A stretch of DNA of 64,000 bases from Aurantimonas sp. Leaf443 (GCF_001425575.1 NZ_LMRD01000010.1:121981-185980); one strand, 5' to 3'. Shown: positions 38,007 to 48,103, numbered from the stretch's first letter. Program-made: numbers and translations. The notes: a model not told the origin generated them from the letters alone.

Positions 38007-38156
38007 TCAGCGCAGGCGCGGCGGGCTGGTGCGGAAGCGGCCGGCGTCGATCTCGCGCTCGCGCATCTCGAGGTCCGAGAGCGAGGTGGCTTCGGAGAGG
38101 TAGCGGTCGCTGCGGCTCTGGCGCTGGCGGCCGGCGAAGAGGCTCTTGAGGTTCAT
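38007..38156 (-). CDS. DUF3563-like mini-protein
   Basis: A 49-residue charged protein with a perfect ribosome binding site (AAAGGAG, 6 bases before ATG 38156). It starts [11 protein letters not shown] and has the [20 protein letters not shown] core typical of DUF3563. Function unknown. Confidence 0.8.
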   Translation of the reverse strand: MNLKSLFAGRQRQSRSDRYLSEATSLSDLEMREREIDAGRFRTSPPRLR

Positions 38157-38257
38157 GGCAGTCTCCTTTCGGTTCCGAATATGGGCGCCGTTGTGCAGTG
38201 CAGCAACGACCACATCCGCAACGCAGCCATGCGTTCGAGCCCCCTCTGCGAAACGAT

Positions 38258-39538
38258 TCAGTAAGCCGTTTCGGCAGCGTTGCCGCGCTGGCGCCGTTCC
38301 AGCGCGAGCGAGGCGAAGAACACCGCGAGGCCGCCGACGGCGAGCGCCGCGCCCACCCAGCCGGTCGCCGCGTAGCCGTGGCCGGCGGTGATGGTGAGGG
38401 CGCCGAGCCAGGCGCCGAGGCCGTTGGCGAGGTTGAAGGCGGAATGGTTGAGGGCGGCGGCGAGCGTCTGCGCCTCGCCCGCGACGTCCATCAGGCGGAT
38501 CTGCAGCGCCGGGCCGATGGCCACCGCCGAGGCGATGAGGAAGACGCACAGGCACAGCATGAAGGGGATCTGCGCGGTGAGCGCGAAGAGCGCGAGCACC
38601 ACGACGTTCCAGAGGAGCGCGCCGCCGACCGTCGCCATCAGCGCCCGGTCGGCGAGGCGCGCGCCGACGACGTTGCCGACGATCATGCCGGCGCCGAAGA
38701 TGGCGACGACGAAGGGCACCGCCGAGGCGCTCATGCCCGCGACTTCCGTCGCGGTCGAGGCGATGTAGCTGTAGACGGCGAACATGCCGCCGAAGCCGAT
38801 GGCGCCGATGCCGAGCGTCAGCCAGACCTGCCCGTTGGCGAGCGCGCCGAGCTCGCGCAGGGGGCTGGAGCGCGGCGCGGCGCGGTCGGCCGGCAGGAGG
38901 CAGGCAATGAGGAGGACGGTGAGCGCGGCCAGCGCCCCCACGAAGCCGAAGGACAGGCGCCAGGAGAAGGCCTGCGACATCCAGGTGGCGAGCGGCGTGC
39001 CGAGAAGCGTGGCGACGGTGAGGCCGAGCATGATGCGCCCGACCGCCTGCGAGCGCTTGCTCGGCGGCTGGAGCGCGGCGGCGACGAGTGCGGCGACGCC
39101 GAAATAGGCCCCGTGCGGCAGGCCCGAGAGAAAGCGCACCAGGGCGAAGGTGGCGTAGTCGGGCGCCAGCGCCGAGGCGACGTTGCCGGCGGCGAAGAGC
39201 ATCATCAGGATGAGGAGCAGCGTGCGCCGCGCCAGCGTCGAGCCGAGGACGGCGATGACCGGCGCGCCCACGACGACGCCGAAGGCATAGGCGCTGATGA
39301 CATGGCCCGACTGGGCGACGCCGATGTCGAGCCCGGCCGCCACCTGCGGCAGCATGCCCATGATGGCGAATTCGCCGGTGCCGATGGCGAACGCCCCCAT
39401 GGCGAGCGCGAGTTCCACCAGGAGGACGCGCCGCGGCGTCAGCGCCGCCGTCGGCAGGAGCGGAATGGGTCCGGCTTCCGCGCGGGCGAGGCGCAGATCC
39501 AGTTCGGCGAGGTCTGACACCAGACGGCTCCGTCTCAA
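38258..39538 (-). CDS. MFS transporter (AraJ/Bcr-like efflux)
   Basis: A 426-residue protein with twelve hydrophobic helices. GEFAIMGMLPQVAAGL in the first helix is typical of arabinose-efflux/AraJ-type exporters, and RFLSGLPHGAYFGVAALVAA fits motif C-like regions. Substrate unknown. The first ~30 residues are polar and the start could be later. Confidence 0.88.
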   Translation of the reverse strand: MRRSRLVSDLAELDLRLARAEAGPIPLLPTAALTPRRVLLVELALAMGAFAIGTGEFAIMGMLPQVAAGLDIGVAQSGHVISAYAFGVVVGAPVIAVLGSTLARRTLLLILMMLFAAGNVASALAPDYATFALVRFLSGLPHGAYFGVAALVAAALQPPSKRSQAVGRIMLGLTVATLLGTPLATWMSQAFSWRLSFGFVGALAALTVLLIACLLPADRAAPRSSPLRELGALANGQVWLTLGIGAIGFGGMFAVYSYIASTATEVAGMSASAVPFVVAIFGAGMIVGNVVGARLADRALMATVGGALLWNVVVLALFALTAQIPFMLCLCVFLIASAVAIGPALQIRLMDVAGEAQTLAAALNHSAFNLANGLGAWLGALTITAGHGYAATGWVGAALAVGGLAVFFASLALERRQRGNAAETAY

Positions 39539-39786
39539 AGTCTGTCGGGGAATCGGTTCGGCCTCCCGGGCCGGACCTTGCGGCGCGGCGTGCGGGATGT
39601 ATTCGGTAAGAGAAGCTTAGCGTGTTCGCCCGGTTCTAGCCCATCCTGCAACCGGCAGGTAGCCTGGGCCTTGCATGGGTCGCCGGCCGCCCGGGGCCGT
39701 CGCGGCCGGGTCCGAGGCGCGGCGAAAGCGCCGCGTCGCAGTGCCCGCGGGCCTGCATGGCGCCGGCGCCGAGCCTTGCGCCTGGC

Positions 39787-40941
39787 TCAAAGCTCGTCGG
39801 CGGGAATGCAGCGTCCGCGAAGGCGGTAGACGAGGCCGTCCGGTTCGTAGAGGAGCTCGGACTCGCCGTCGAAATAGGCGACGCCCATGCGCCCGAGGAG
39901 GCGCGAGCCGAAGCCCTTGCCCTGCGGCGCGACGACGGGGGGCCCGCCCCTCTCGCGCCATTCGAACTCGAGCACGCCCTCCTCCGCCTCCCGCCAGACG
40001 ATGGAGACCCGGCCGGCCTCCGTCGCGAGCGCGCCGTGCTTGACGGCGTTGGTGGCCAGTTCGTTGACCGCGAGCGAGAGGCCGAGCCCCTGCTGGCGCG
40101 ACAGGGCGAGCGCGGGACCGGAGATCTCGAAGCGGTCGGTGCCGTCGCGGTGGTGGGCGAGCGCGGCCTCCACCACGTCGCCGAAATCGAGCCCGGCCTC
40201 GCCGAAGGCGGTGAGGAGGTCCTGCGCGCTCGCCATGGCCGAGAAGCGCCCGGCCAGCGCGTCGCGCACCTCCGGCAGGCTGCGCGCGGTGCGGAAGGTC
40301 TGGCTGGCCACGGCCTGGACGAGGGTCAGCATGTTCTTCATGCGGTGGGCGAGTTCGCGCGTCAGGGTCTGGCGGCGCTCCTCGCTGGCGCGCAGCTTCG
40401 CCTCGGCCCGGCGCTGCGCCTCGATGGCGAGGTCGCGCAGGAGGACGTCGCGGCGCAGCCGGATCAGCGTCATCGCCTGGCGGGCGAGCGCGTCGAGCGC
40501 GCGCCTCTGATCGTGCGTCAGCCCGCCCGCGCGGGGCGTCTTGTCGATGGCGCAGACCGTGCCGAGCGCCACGCCCTCATCGTTGCGGATGACGGCGCCG
40601 GCATAGAAGCGAATATGCGGATCTTCGGTGACGAGCGTGTTGCAGGCCGTGCGCGGATCGGCCGTCAGGTCCTCGATGACGAGGATCCTGTCCTCGCGCA
40701 GCGCATGGGCGCACACGCTCTGGCTGAGCGGCGTCTCGGCCGGCTCGAAGCCGCGCCGCGCCTTGAACCACTGCCGGCCCTCGGCCACGAGGCTGACGAG
40801 CGCCACCGGCGTCTCGCAGATCACGCAGGCAAGCTCCACGATCTCCTCGAAGCCCGGCTCCGGCGAGGTGTCGAGGATATGGTACTCGGCGAGCGCGGCG
40901 AAGCGCGCAGCGTCGGTGGGGTCGGCGGGTCGGTCCGTCAT
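39787..40941 (-). CDS. GAF-domain HWE sensor histidine kinase
   Basis: A 384-residue cytosolic kinase from ATG 40941 (a GTG 12 codons upstream is also possible). GAF domain about 10-160 (ILDTSPEPGFEEIVELACVI; SVCAHALRED; YAGAVIRN), then an HWE H-box ELAHRMKNMLTLVQAV, N-box LAVNELATNAVKHGA and the FEWRERGGP Trp-x-Glu that names the family. HWE kinases often feed the general stress response in Alphaproteobacteria. No regulator gene adjoins it. Confidence 0.9.
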   Translation of the reverse strand: MTDRPADPTDAARFAALAEYHILDTSPEPGFEEIVELACVICETPVALVSLVAEGRQWFKARRGFEPAETPLSQSVCAHALREDRILVIEDLTADPRTACNTLVTEDPHIRFYAGAVIRNDEGVALGTVCAIDKTPRAGGLTHDQRRALDALARQAMTLIRLRRDVLLRDLAIEAQRRAEAKLRASEERRQTLTRELAHRMKNMLTLVQAVASQTFRTARSLPEVRDALAGRFSAMASAQDLLTAFGEAGLDFGDVVEAALAHHRDGTDRFEISGPALALSRQQGLGLSLAVNELATNAVKHGALATEAGRVSIVWREAEEGVLEFEWRERGGPPVVAPQGKGFGSRLLGRMGVAYFDGESELLYEPDGLVYRLRGRCIPADEL

Positions 40942-41039
40942 CGTCCAGTCGGGATCATCGGCGCGCCAGGACGCCACGCGCGATGCTTAGCCACGAAAAC
41001 GCCTTGCGGGCAACCGGCGGGCGCGGCGAAAATCGTGCC

Positions 41040-41726
41040 TCACGCCACCGCGACCTCGAGCGTGCCCACGCCCTCGATCGCCGCCGACAGCCGGTCGCCG
41101 CGCCGCACGGGGCCGACGCCGGCGGGCGTGCCGGTCATCAGGACGTCGCCGGCGGCGAGCGGGAAGAGGCGCGACAGATGGGCGATCGCCTCGCCGACCG
41201 ACCAGATCATCTGCGACAGGTCGCCGCTCTGACGCCGCGCGCCGTTCACGTCGAGCGTGATGGCGCCGCGGGCCGGATGGCCGATCTCGGCCGCGCTTCG
41301 CAGGGCCGAGACGGGGGCGGAGGCCGCGAAGGCCTTGCCCGTCTCCCAGGGCCTCCCCTTGGCCTTGGCCTCGCCCTGCAGGTCGCGGCGCGTCATGTCG
41401 AGCCCGACGCCGTAGCCGAAGACGGCCGCCAGCGCCTCGGCCGGATCGAGGTCGCGCCCGCCCGCCTTCAGCGCGACGACGAGCTCCACCTCGTGATGCA
41501 CGTCCGCGCTCATCGTCGGATAGGGAAAGCGCCCGTCGCAGACGAGGTCGCCGGCGTTCTTCTGGAAGAAGAAGGGCGGCTCGCGGTCCGGGTCGGCGCC
41601 CATCTCGCGGGCATGGTCGGCGTAGTTGCGCCCGACGCAATAGACGCGGCGCACGGGAAAGAGCGCCGCCGTGCCCGCGACGGGCAGGCCGGTGACGGGC
41701 GCGGGCGGAAAGACGAAGTCGGACAT
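41040..41726 (-). CDS. Fumarylacetoacetate hydrolase family protein
   Basis: A 228-residue enzyme with [16 protein letters not shown], the [11 protein letters not shown] segment and the metal-binding [11 protein letters not shown] (Glu residues). Closest to fumarylpyruvate/acylpyruvate hydrolases used in aromatic acid breakdown. Start ATG 41726. No catabolic neighbours are present. Confidence 0.9.
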   Translation of the reverse strand: MSDFVFPPAPVTGLPVAGTAALFPVRRVYCVGRNYADHAREMGADPDREPPFFFQKNAGDLVCDGRFPYPTMSADVHHEVELVVALKAGGRDLDPAEALAAVFGYGVGLDMTRRDLQGEAKAKGRPWETGKAFAASAPVSALRSAAEIGHPARGAITLDVNGARRQSGDLSQMIWSVGEAIAHLSRLFPLAAGDVLMTGTPAGVGPVRRGDRLSAAIEGVGTLEVAVA

Positions 41727-41778
41727 GGACGGACCTTGGGGGGAAGGGACGAGGGCGGGCGGGCGGCGGAACGGATCG

Positions 41779-42807
41779 TCAGAGGTCGGCGCGCAGCGCC
41801 ACGCTGACGCCCGCGCCCGGCCGGTGCTCGATCTCGGCCTTGAGGCTCTGGGCCATGGCGCGCACGAGCTTGCCGCCGATGCCCGTGCCCTTGGGCGGCG
41901 CGGCGCCGCCGCTCGCCATTCCGCAGCCGTCGTCCTCGACATGGATGCAGAACGCCTCGCCCTCGAGCGTCGCGGTGACGCGGATCTCGCCCGCCGTGCC
42001 GGCGGGATAGGCGTATTTGCAGGCGTTGGAGATCAGCTCGTTGACGATGACGCCGACCGAGACGGCGCGGTCGGTCTTCAGGCGGAAGGGCGGCGCGCTG
42101 ACGCGCACGCGCCGCGGCGAGGCCGGCGTCGACCACGTCTCCTCGAGGTCGAGCGCGAGCGCGTCGAGATAGTCGGCCATGTCCACGGTCTCGATGTCGT
42201 TCGAGGTGTAGAGACGCCGGTGCACCTGGCCGATGGCGCGGATGCGCTGCTGGGTGTTGCGCAGGGCCTGGCGCGCGTCCTCGTTGGCGAGCGCGGAGGC
42301 CTGCATGTTGACGAAGGTGGAGACGATCTGCAGCGAGTTGGCGATGCGGTGGTTGGTCTCCTTCAGCAGCGCCTCGAGCCGCTCGTTGGAGGCCTTCAGC
42401 GCCGCCTCGGCCTGCGACTTGGCGCCCACGAGCGCGGCCCGCTCGAGCGCGTTGGCGAAGGAGGTCGCCAGGAGGTCGAAGAAGTCCTCGCCCACCGTCT
42501 TCACCACGTAGTCCGCGGCGCCCGCCTTCAGCGCGGCGACGGCGACGCGGCTCTCCTCCGAGCCCGTGACATAGACGACCGGCGGCAGCACCGGCAGCGC
42601 CTCGCGCAGCATGGCGAGCGTCTCCAGCCCGTCGCGGCCGGGCATGTAATGGTCAATGGCGATGAGGTCGAAACGCTCGCGGCGCAGGATCTCCAGCCCC
42701 TCGTCGCCGCCCTCGGCGGTGCGCATGGCAAAGCCCCGACGGCGCATGGCGCGCTCGGTCAGCGTCCTCAGGCCTTCGTCGTCGTCGATATAGAGGATGG
42801 AGGGCAA
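41779..42807 (-). CDS. Response regulator-HisKA_2 histidine kinase hybrid
   Basis: A 342-residue protein with an N-terminal receiver ([10 protein letters not shown]; phospho-Asp in [12 protein letters not shown], about 51) and a C-terminal HisKA_2/HATPase kinase ([16 protein letters not shown] with His; [12 protein letters not shown]). It seems to start at TTG 42807, 8 bp after the stop of the receiver gene upstream. An input receiver driving a kinase suggests a phosphorelay step. Third gene of a three-gene cassette. Confidence 0.87.
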   Translation of the reverse strand: MPSILYIDDDEGLRTLTERAMRRRGFAMRTAEGGDEGLEILRRERFDLIAIDHYMPGRDGLETLAMLREALPVLPPVVYVTGSEESRVAVAALKAGAADYVVKTVGEDFFDLLATSFANALERAALVGAKSQAEAALKASNERLEALLKETNHRIANSLQIVSTFVNMQASALANEDARQALRNTQQRIRAIGQVHRRLYTSNDIETVDMADYLDALALDLEETWSTPASPRRVRVSAPPFRLKTDRAVSVGVIVNELISNACKYAYPAGTAGEIRVTATLEGEAFCIHVEDDGCGMASGGAAPPKGTGIGGKLVRAMAQSLKAEIEHRPGAGVSVALRADL

Positions 42808-42815
42808 GATCTGTC

Positions 42816-43262
42816 TCAGCCCTCGCCCGGATCGGGGAGCTGGATCACCGAGAGGAACAGGCCGAGCTGGCGGATGGCCTGGGCGAAGCTCTCGTAGTTC
42901 ACCGGCTTGGTGATGTAGACATTGGCGCCCAGATCGTAGCAGCGCTGGATCTCGACCTTGTCGTCGGTCGTGGTCAGGACGACGACCGGCGTGCGCCGCA
43001 GCGGGCTCGTCTCGGTCTTCATCCGCTGCAGGATGTCGGTGCCGCTCATGTCCGGCAGGTTGAGATCGAGCAGGACGAGCGCCGGGCCGTTGCGCGCCGG
43101 CCCCTCGGGCGACTCGAACAGGAAGTCCAGCGCCGAGGTCCCGTCGGTGAAATGGCGGATCGGGTTGGTGACGCCGGCACGGCGGATGTTCTTCTCGATG
43201 AGGCGCGCGTGACCCTCGTCGTCCTCGACCATCACGATATTCACGGAGAGATGAGCGTTCAA
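42816..43262 (-). CDS. Single-domain response regulator (Rcp1-like)
   Basis: A 148-residue receiver: VMVEDDEGHARL acidic pocket, phospho-Asp in VLLDLNLPDMSG (about 67), Thr and Lys in VVVLTTTDD and YITKPVNY. No output domain. Such Rcp1-type regulators are usually paired with a kinase of the phytochrome or CHASE type. It lies 11 bp after the kinase gene and 8 bp before the hybrid kinase. Confidence 0.92.
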   Translation of the reverse strand: MNAHLSVNIVMVEDDEGHARLIEKNIRRAGVTNPIRHFTDGTSALDFLFESPEGPARNGPALVLLDLNLPDMSGTDILQRMKTETSPLRRTPVVVLTTTDDKVEIQRCYDLGANVYITKPVNYESFAQAIRQLGLFLSVIQLPDPGEG

Positions 43263-43273
43263 CGACTTGGACC

Positions 43274-44746
43274 TCAGGAGACAGCGGATTGCGCGGGCAT
43301 TGAAAGGCGGAATGTCGCACCTTCGTCAAGGGCGGAGCGGCAGCCGATCATGCCGCCCAGACGATAGGCCATCGCCCGCACATGGGCGAGGCCGATCCCC
43401 TCGCCCGGCTGGTCCTGCACGCCGGAGCGGCGGAAGAGGTCGAAGACGCGGTCGTGATCCTTCGGATCGATGCCGCGCCCGTTGTCCTCCACCTCGAAGA
43501 GGACGCGGTCGCCGAGCCGCTGTCCGCGCACCGTGATGCGGCCGGGGCGCCCGGGCTTGAGATATTTCACCGCGTTCTCGATGAGGTTGGAGAAGATCTG
43601 CTCGATGGCGACGCGGTCGGTGACGATGGCGGGCAGCGGCTCGACCGTGATCTCCGCCCCCGTCTCGCCGAGCCGGTGCTGCATGGAGGCGACGATGCCC
43701 GAAACGAGCTCGTTCATGTCGAGGCGCTCGGGCGTGACGACGCGCCGCCCCTCGCGCGACAGGCGCAGGATGGCGTTGATGAGCCGGTCCATCTTCTGCG
43801 TCGAGGTGCGGATGAAGCGGATGGATTCGGGAAGGTCCTCGCGCACGGCGAGGCGGTCGTCGGCCGACACGAGGTCGGGCGCCTGCGCCTCCACCCGGTC
43901 GAGCAGGCCGCCGAGCTGGCCGACGGCCGCGTCGAGCTCGGCGGTGAAGCCCATGACGTTGACGAGCGGCGAGCGCAGGTCGTGGCTGACGATATAGGCG
44001 AAGCGCTGGATCTCCTCGTTGGCGCGGGTGAGGTCGGCGGTGCGCACGGCGACCTCGCCCTCCAGGTCCTCGTTGAGGAGGCGCAGGCGGTCCCGCGAGG
44101 CGGCGAGCTCGGCGGCGTTGCGCCGGCTCGCCCAGATCGTCAGGGCGGCGAGGAGGAGGAGGAAGAGGCCCGCCACCACGAGGGCGGCGAGCGAGACCAC
44201 GATGGAGCGGCGGCTCGCCTCGCTGCGCTCGGAGAAGAGGCGGGCCTCGGCGGCGTCCATGTCCTGCGTGACGAGGCGCACCTGGCGCACGTAGTCGGCC
44301 GCGCCGTCCTCCACGAAGCGGCGCGCCCGGCCGGTGGCGTCATCGCCCGCCGCCTGCGCGATGGAGGTGCGCACGGAGGCGATCTGCGCGTCGATCTCGC
44401 CGGACAGGCGCCGCACGAGCGCGCTCTGCCCGGCATTGTCGCCGACGAGGTCGGAGATGCGCGCCATCGTCTCGGGCAGGGCCTGCGCCGCCACCTCGAA
44501 ACTCTGCGCGAAGCGCTCGTCGGGCTCCAGCAGGTAGCCGCGCCGCGCCGTCTCGGCCCGTTCGCTCAGCGAGCGCAGTTCGGCGAGCGCGTACTGCACC
44601 TGCACCGTATGCGTGAGCCGCTCGGCGTTCTCGACGCTGCGCAGCACCGTCCAGGTCGCGGCGATGCCCACGAAGACCATCAGGGCGAAGCCCGCGGTCA
44701 GCGCGGCGACGAAGGAGGGACCGGCCAGCCGGTCGGACAGTTTCAT
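43274..44746 (-). CDS. CHASE3-domain sensor histidine kinase
   Basis: A 490-residue membrane kinase from ATG 44746. Helix 1 at about 12-34, CHASE3-type periplasmic four-helix domain (40-180, SLSERAETARRGYLL motif), helix 2 at 185-207, coiled coil, HisKA domain with YIVSHDLRSPLVNVMG (His ~265), and HATPase_c (NLIENAVKYL, DNGRGI, GEGIGLAHV). Resembles the kinase-Rcp1 pairs. First gene of the cassette. Confidence 0.92.
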   Translation of the reverse strand: MKLSDRLAGPSFVAALTAGFALMVFVGIAATWTVLRSVENAERLTHTVQVQYALAELRSLSERAETARRGYLLEPDERFAQSFEVAAQALPETMARISDLVGDNAGQSALVRRLSGEIDAQIASVRTSIAQAAGDDATGRARRFVEDGAADYVRQVRLVTQDMDAAEARLFSERSEASRRSIVVSLAALVVAGLFLLLLAALTIWASRRNAAELAASRDRLRLLNEDLEGEVAVRTADLTRANEEIQRFAYIVSHDLRSPLVNVMGFTAELDAAVGQLGGLLDRVEAQAPDLVSADDRLAVREDLPESIRFIRTSTQKMDRLINAILRLSREGRRVVTPERLDMNELVSGIVASMQHRLGETGAEITVEPLPAIVTDRVAIEQIFSNLIENAVKYLKPGRPGRITVRGQRLGDRVLFEVEDNGRGIDPKDHDRVFDLFRRSGVQDQPGEGIGLAHVRAMAYRLGGMIGCRSALDEGATFRLSMPAQSAVS

Positions 44747-44908
44747 GGCGGCGGCCGCTCCCCTCGCGATGGTGACCCGCCAGGGATTAGCCTCGGTGCG
44801 GCGGGCGGGCAATGGTTGCCCCGCCCGCCGCGCCCGAGGCGGCGTCGCCCTCCCGGCGGCGCCCGCCATGCCCGCCCCGGGTCGCCGCCGGGGCCCCCGC
44901 CCCCGCCC

Positions 44909-45826
44909 TCAGTGGCGCAGGAGCAGCGGGACCGGGCATTCCGAAAGGAGATCGCGCGTCACGCCCCCGAGGATGAACTCGCGCAGGCGCGAGCGGCCGT
45001 AGGCGCCGCACACGATCATCTCGGCCCCCGTCACCTGCGCCTCGCGGATCAGCGCCTCGGCCGGCCGCGCCCAGTCCGACAGGTGGCGGATCTCCACGTC
45101 CACCCCGTGCCGCGAGAGATGGCGCGCCATGTCGGCGGCCGGCTCGCGGTGGCGCTCCTCGTCCGAGCCGCCCTCCGAGACGGAGGCGAGGATGGCGAGG
45201 TCGCAGGCCCGCAGGAAGGGCATCGCCGCGTCGATCGCGGCGGCGCATTCGGCGCTGTCGCGCCAGCCGATGACGACGCTGCGCGGCACCGCCGGGAAGC
45301 GCCCCTCGGGCGGCACGACGAGCACGGTGCGGTCGGCCTCGAAGAGCACGGCGTCGACGAGTTCGGGCCAGTGGCGCGTCTCGCCATAGGGCCGGCCCAT
45401 GACGAAGACGTCGCTGGTGCGGGCGATGCGGGCGGCGGCGTTGGAGAGGCCGGCCAGCATCTCGTCGAAGCGGCGCACTTCGGTCGGCGCGTCCGACACG
45501 GGCAGGCGCCGGCGCAGCGCCTCCTCGGTCTCCCCGCCCGCCTTCTCGCTCTGCTTGACGATCTCGGCCATCAGCCATTCGCTGCCGGGCCCCGGCGGGA
45601 TCGGCGTCAGCGCGATATGGTTGGCGAGAAAGACCGTCAGATGCGCGTCCGCCGCCTCGGCGAGCGCCTGCGCATGGGCGATCTTGGCCTCGTCGCGCGC
45701 CGAGCCGTCGGCGTGGACGGCGATGTCGGCAAGGCCGGCGAGGCGCCCGGCGCCGGGTGCGAGGCCCGAGCCGAGCGCGCCCGCGACATGGCCGTTCGTC
45801 TCCTTGGACTGGGACATTCTGCTCAT
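44909..45826 (-). CDS. Universal stress protein family (tandem Usp)
   Basis: A 305-residue protein with two UspA-like halves; the C-terminal half keeps the ATP-type motif region GAYGRSRLREFILGGVTRDLL. GGAGGAG lies 8 bases before ATG 45826. An FNR/FixK box (45890-45903) sits 64 bases upstream, so oxygen limitation probably induces it. The C-terminus closely resembles that of the second Usp protein at 62804. Confidence 0.9.
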   Translation of the reverse strand: MSRMSQSKETNGHVAGALGSGLAPGAGRLAGLADIAVHADGSARDEAKIAHAQALAEAADAHLTVFLANHIALTPIPPGPGSEWLMAEIVKQSEKAGGETEEALRRRLPVSDAPTEVRRFDEMLAGLSNAAARIARTSDVFVMGRPYGETRHWPELVDAVLFEADRTVLVVPPEGRFPAVPRSVVIGWRDSAECAAAIDAAMPFLRACDLAILASVSEGGSDEERHREPAADMARHLSRHGVDVEIRHLSDWARPAEALIREAQVTGAEMIVCGAYGRSRLREFILGGVTRDLLSECPVPLLLRH

Positions 45827-45889
45827 GCGACTTCTCCTCCGGGGGATGACGGCGATGCGGCAGGGATATCAGGCGGGCGGGGCACCGCA

Positions 45890-45903
45890 TTGATGCAGAT
45901 CAA
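45890..45903. promoter_or_regulatory. FNR/FixK-type box (TTGAT-GCAG-ATCAA)
   Basis: A perfect match to the TTGAT-N4-ATCAA consensus of FNR/FixK/Anr regulators. Centred about 70 bases before the UspA start, which would put it near -41 of a transcript with a ~29-base leader. It lies between divergent UspA and ECF sigma genes and could serve either. Confidence 0.8.
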
Positions 45904-45996
45904 TCGCCGCCGCCTGCGGCGGGGTCCTCGGAGCGCAAGCGGAAAAATCTTCGCGGGGGCGTGGATGGAAACGCGATCGTGCCGCGTATACGGGCC

Positions 45997-46560
45997 ATGA
46001 AGCGCGAGACATCCGACCTCGACGTCCTGGCCGAGCTGGCCCCGATGCGCCGCTACGCGCTGTCGCTGACGCGCGACCCGGCGGCGGCCGAGGATCTCGT
46101 GCACGACACGCTGGTGCGCGCCATCGAGCGGCGCGAGCAGTACCGGCCGGGCCGGCCGATGCGCGTCTGGCTCCTGTCGATCCTGCACAACCGCTTCGTC
46201 GACGGCCTGCGCCGGCGCAAGGCGGACGCCGCGCGCGACGCCGAGCTCGGCCGCCTCGCCCCCGAGATCGCGCCGCCCGCGCAGGAGGACGCGCTGAGGC
46301 TCGCGGATCTTCGCCGCGCCTTCCTCACCCTTCCCGAGGAGCAGCGCGCCGCGCTCCATCTCGTGACGATCGAGGGCCTGTCCTACGAGGATGCCGCGCG
46401 CGCCCTCGCCATTCCCGTCGGCACGCTCGTCTCGCGCCTGTCGCGGGCCAGGGCCCGGCTGCGCGGCATCGAGGAGGGCGCGCCGTCGGCCGCGCCGGCC
46501 GAAAATGTCGTGCCCTTCACCCCGAGCGCCAGAACGTCAGGAGGCTTCGATGGAGCGTGA
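45997..46560 (+). CDS. ECF RNA polymerase sigma factor
   Basis: A 187-residue ECF factor from ATG 45997 (a GTG at 45961 would add 12 residues). Region 2 YALSLTRDPAAAEDLVHDTLVRA and region 4 SYEDAARALAIPVGTLVSRLSRARARL. Very close in style to the sigma factor at 10630-11145. It overlaps the anti-sigma gene by 11 bp. Confidence 0.92.
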   Translation: MKRETSDLDVLAELAPMRRYALSLTRDPAAAEDLVHDTLVRAIERREQYRPGRPMRVWLLSILHNRFVDGLRRRKADAARDAELGRLAPEIAPPAQEDALRLADLRRAFLTLPEEQRAALHLVTIEGLSYEDAARALAIPVGTLVSRLSRARARLRGIEEGAPSAAPAENVVPFTPSARTSGGFDGA

Positions 46561-47332
46561 CGCCGATCCCGTGATCGAGAGCGATCTCATCGCCTATGTC
46601 GACGGCGAGCTGACGCCGGCCCGGCGCATCGCGGTCGAGGCCCATCTCTCCGGCCATCCGGCCGAGGCCGCGCGCGTCATGGCCGACCTTCGCGACCGCG
46701 ACGCGCTGCGCCTGGCGCTGGCCGCGCCCGGCCGCGGCCTGTTCGAGCGCCCGGCCACCGCGCAGGCCGCCCGCCGCCTCGCCGCCGCGCTGCGGCGCGC
46801 GCGCTACGGCGAGGCCGCCCGGCGCGTGGCGGCCGTGGCGCTTCTCGTCGGCTTCGGCTGGCTCGCCCATGCCGGGATCGGCCCGCTCGGCGTGCGCCAG
46901 AGCGTCGCCTCCAGCCCGCCGCCCGATTTCGTGTCGGAAGCCTTCATGGCCCACCGCACGTCCGAATTGCGCGCCTCGATGGCCTCGCTGCCGGAGGCCA
47001 CCGGCTTCGATCCGGCCGAGATCCTCGCCGCGACGGCGATCGCCCTGCCCCGCCTGCCGAAGGACTGGCAGGTGCGCGACGCGCAGGTCTTTCCCTCGCC
47101 CTTCGGGCCGAGCGTCGAGCTGACGCTTGCCTCGCCCGATCTCGGCGCCCTCTCGCTCTTCGCCGTGCGCCCCGGCCGCTTCGACGTCTCGACGCCGGCG
47201 GTCTCCAGCGAAGGCGAGGCGAGCGCGGCCCACTGGCAGCTCGGAGACGTCGCCTACGCGCTCGTCGCCTCCAAGGCGCGCCGATCCTCCATCGAGCATG
47301 CGGCGCGCGATCTCGCCGACACGCTCTACTGA
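46550..47332 (+). CDS. Membrane anti-sigma factor
   Basis: A 260-residue protein from ATG 46550 (AGGAG 6 bases upstream). N-terminal DLIAYVDGELTPARR motif, membrane helix about 97-115 (VAAVALLVGFGWLAHAGI), periplasmic domain with EAFMAHRTSEL and C-terminal VAYALVASKA. The same motifs in the same order appear in the anti-sigma at 9824-10633. It should hold the preceding ECF factor. Confidence 0.87.
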   Translation: MERDADPVIESDLIAYVDGELTPARRIAVEAHLSGHPAEAARVMADLRDRDALRLALAAPGRGLFERPATAQAARRLAAALRRARYGEAARRVAAVALLVGFGWLAHAGIGPLGVRQSVASSPPPDFVSEAFMAHRTSELRASMASLPEATGFDPAEILAATAIALPRLPKDWQVRDAQVFPSPFGPSVELTLASPDLGALSLFAVRPGRFDVSTPAVSSEGEASAAHWQLGDVAYALVASKARRSSIEHAARDLADTLY

Positions 47333-47359
47333 CCCGTCCCACCAACCGGAGACTTCCCG

Positions 47360-48103
47360 ATGAACACGCCGTTCCAGGACCAGCGCTGGGGCGCCCCGCC
47401 CCGAACCGGCCTGCCCGCCGGTGCCCAGAGCGCCGCCCTCTTCGACGAGGGCCTGCGCCGACACATGCTGTCGGTCTACAACTACATGGGCCTCGGCCTC
47501 GTGGTGACCGGCCTCGTCGCCTATATCGTGGGCACGACGCCCGCCCTCTACGTGCCGATCTTCTCCTCGCCGCTCAGATGGGTGGTGATGCTGGCCCCGC
47601 TCGCCTTCGTCCTCGTCTTCTCGTTCCGCATCCAGACCATGTCGGCGGCGGGCGCGCAGGCCGCCTTCTGGGCCTTCTGCGCCGTCATGGGCCTGTCGCT
47701 CGCCTCGGTCTTCCTGGTCTTCACCGGCACCAGCATCGCCAATGCCTTCTTCGTCTCGGCGGCGATGTTCGGCGCCACGAGCCTCTACGGCTACACGACC
47801 AAGCGCGACCTCACGCAGTTCTCCTCGCTCCTCGTCATGGGCCTCATCGGCGTGGTGATCGCGAGCATCGTGAACATCTTCCTCGGCTCCTCGGCCCTGC
47901 AATTCGCCATCTCTGTGATCGGCATCATCGTCTTCGTCGGCCTCACGGCCTGGGACACGCAGACGATCAAGGAGCAGTACGCGGAGAACTTCTCGGCCGA
48001 GTCGCGCCAGAAGATGGCCGTGTTCGGCGCGTTCTCGCTGTTCCTGAACTTCGTCAACATCTTCCAGCTCGTCCTGTCGCTGACCGGCACGCGCGAGGAA
48101 TAG
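47360..48103 (+). CDS. Bax inhibitor-1/YccA family membrane protein
   Basis: A 247-residue protein with seven hydrophobic helices after a polar ~30-residue head; SVYNYMGLGLVVTGLVAYIVG and the Asp-containing TAWDTQTIKEQY near helix 7 are family marks (pH-sensitive Ca2+ leak in homologues). GGAG 8 bases before the start. It follows the anti-sigma gene by 27 bp and may be in the ECF operon. Confidence 0.93.
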   Translation: MNTPFQDQRWGAPPRTGLPAGAQSAALFDEGLRRHMLSVYNYMGLGLVVTGLVAYIVGTTPALYVPIFSSPLRWVVMLAPLAFVLVFSFRIQTMSAAGAQAAFWAFCAVMGLSLASVFLVFTGTSIANAFFVSAAMFGATSLYGYTTKRDLTQFSSLLVMGLIGVVIASIVNIFLGSSALQFAISVIGIIVFVGLTAWDTQTIKEQYAENFSAESRQKMAVFGAFSLFLNFVNIFQLVLSLTGTREE

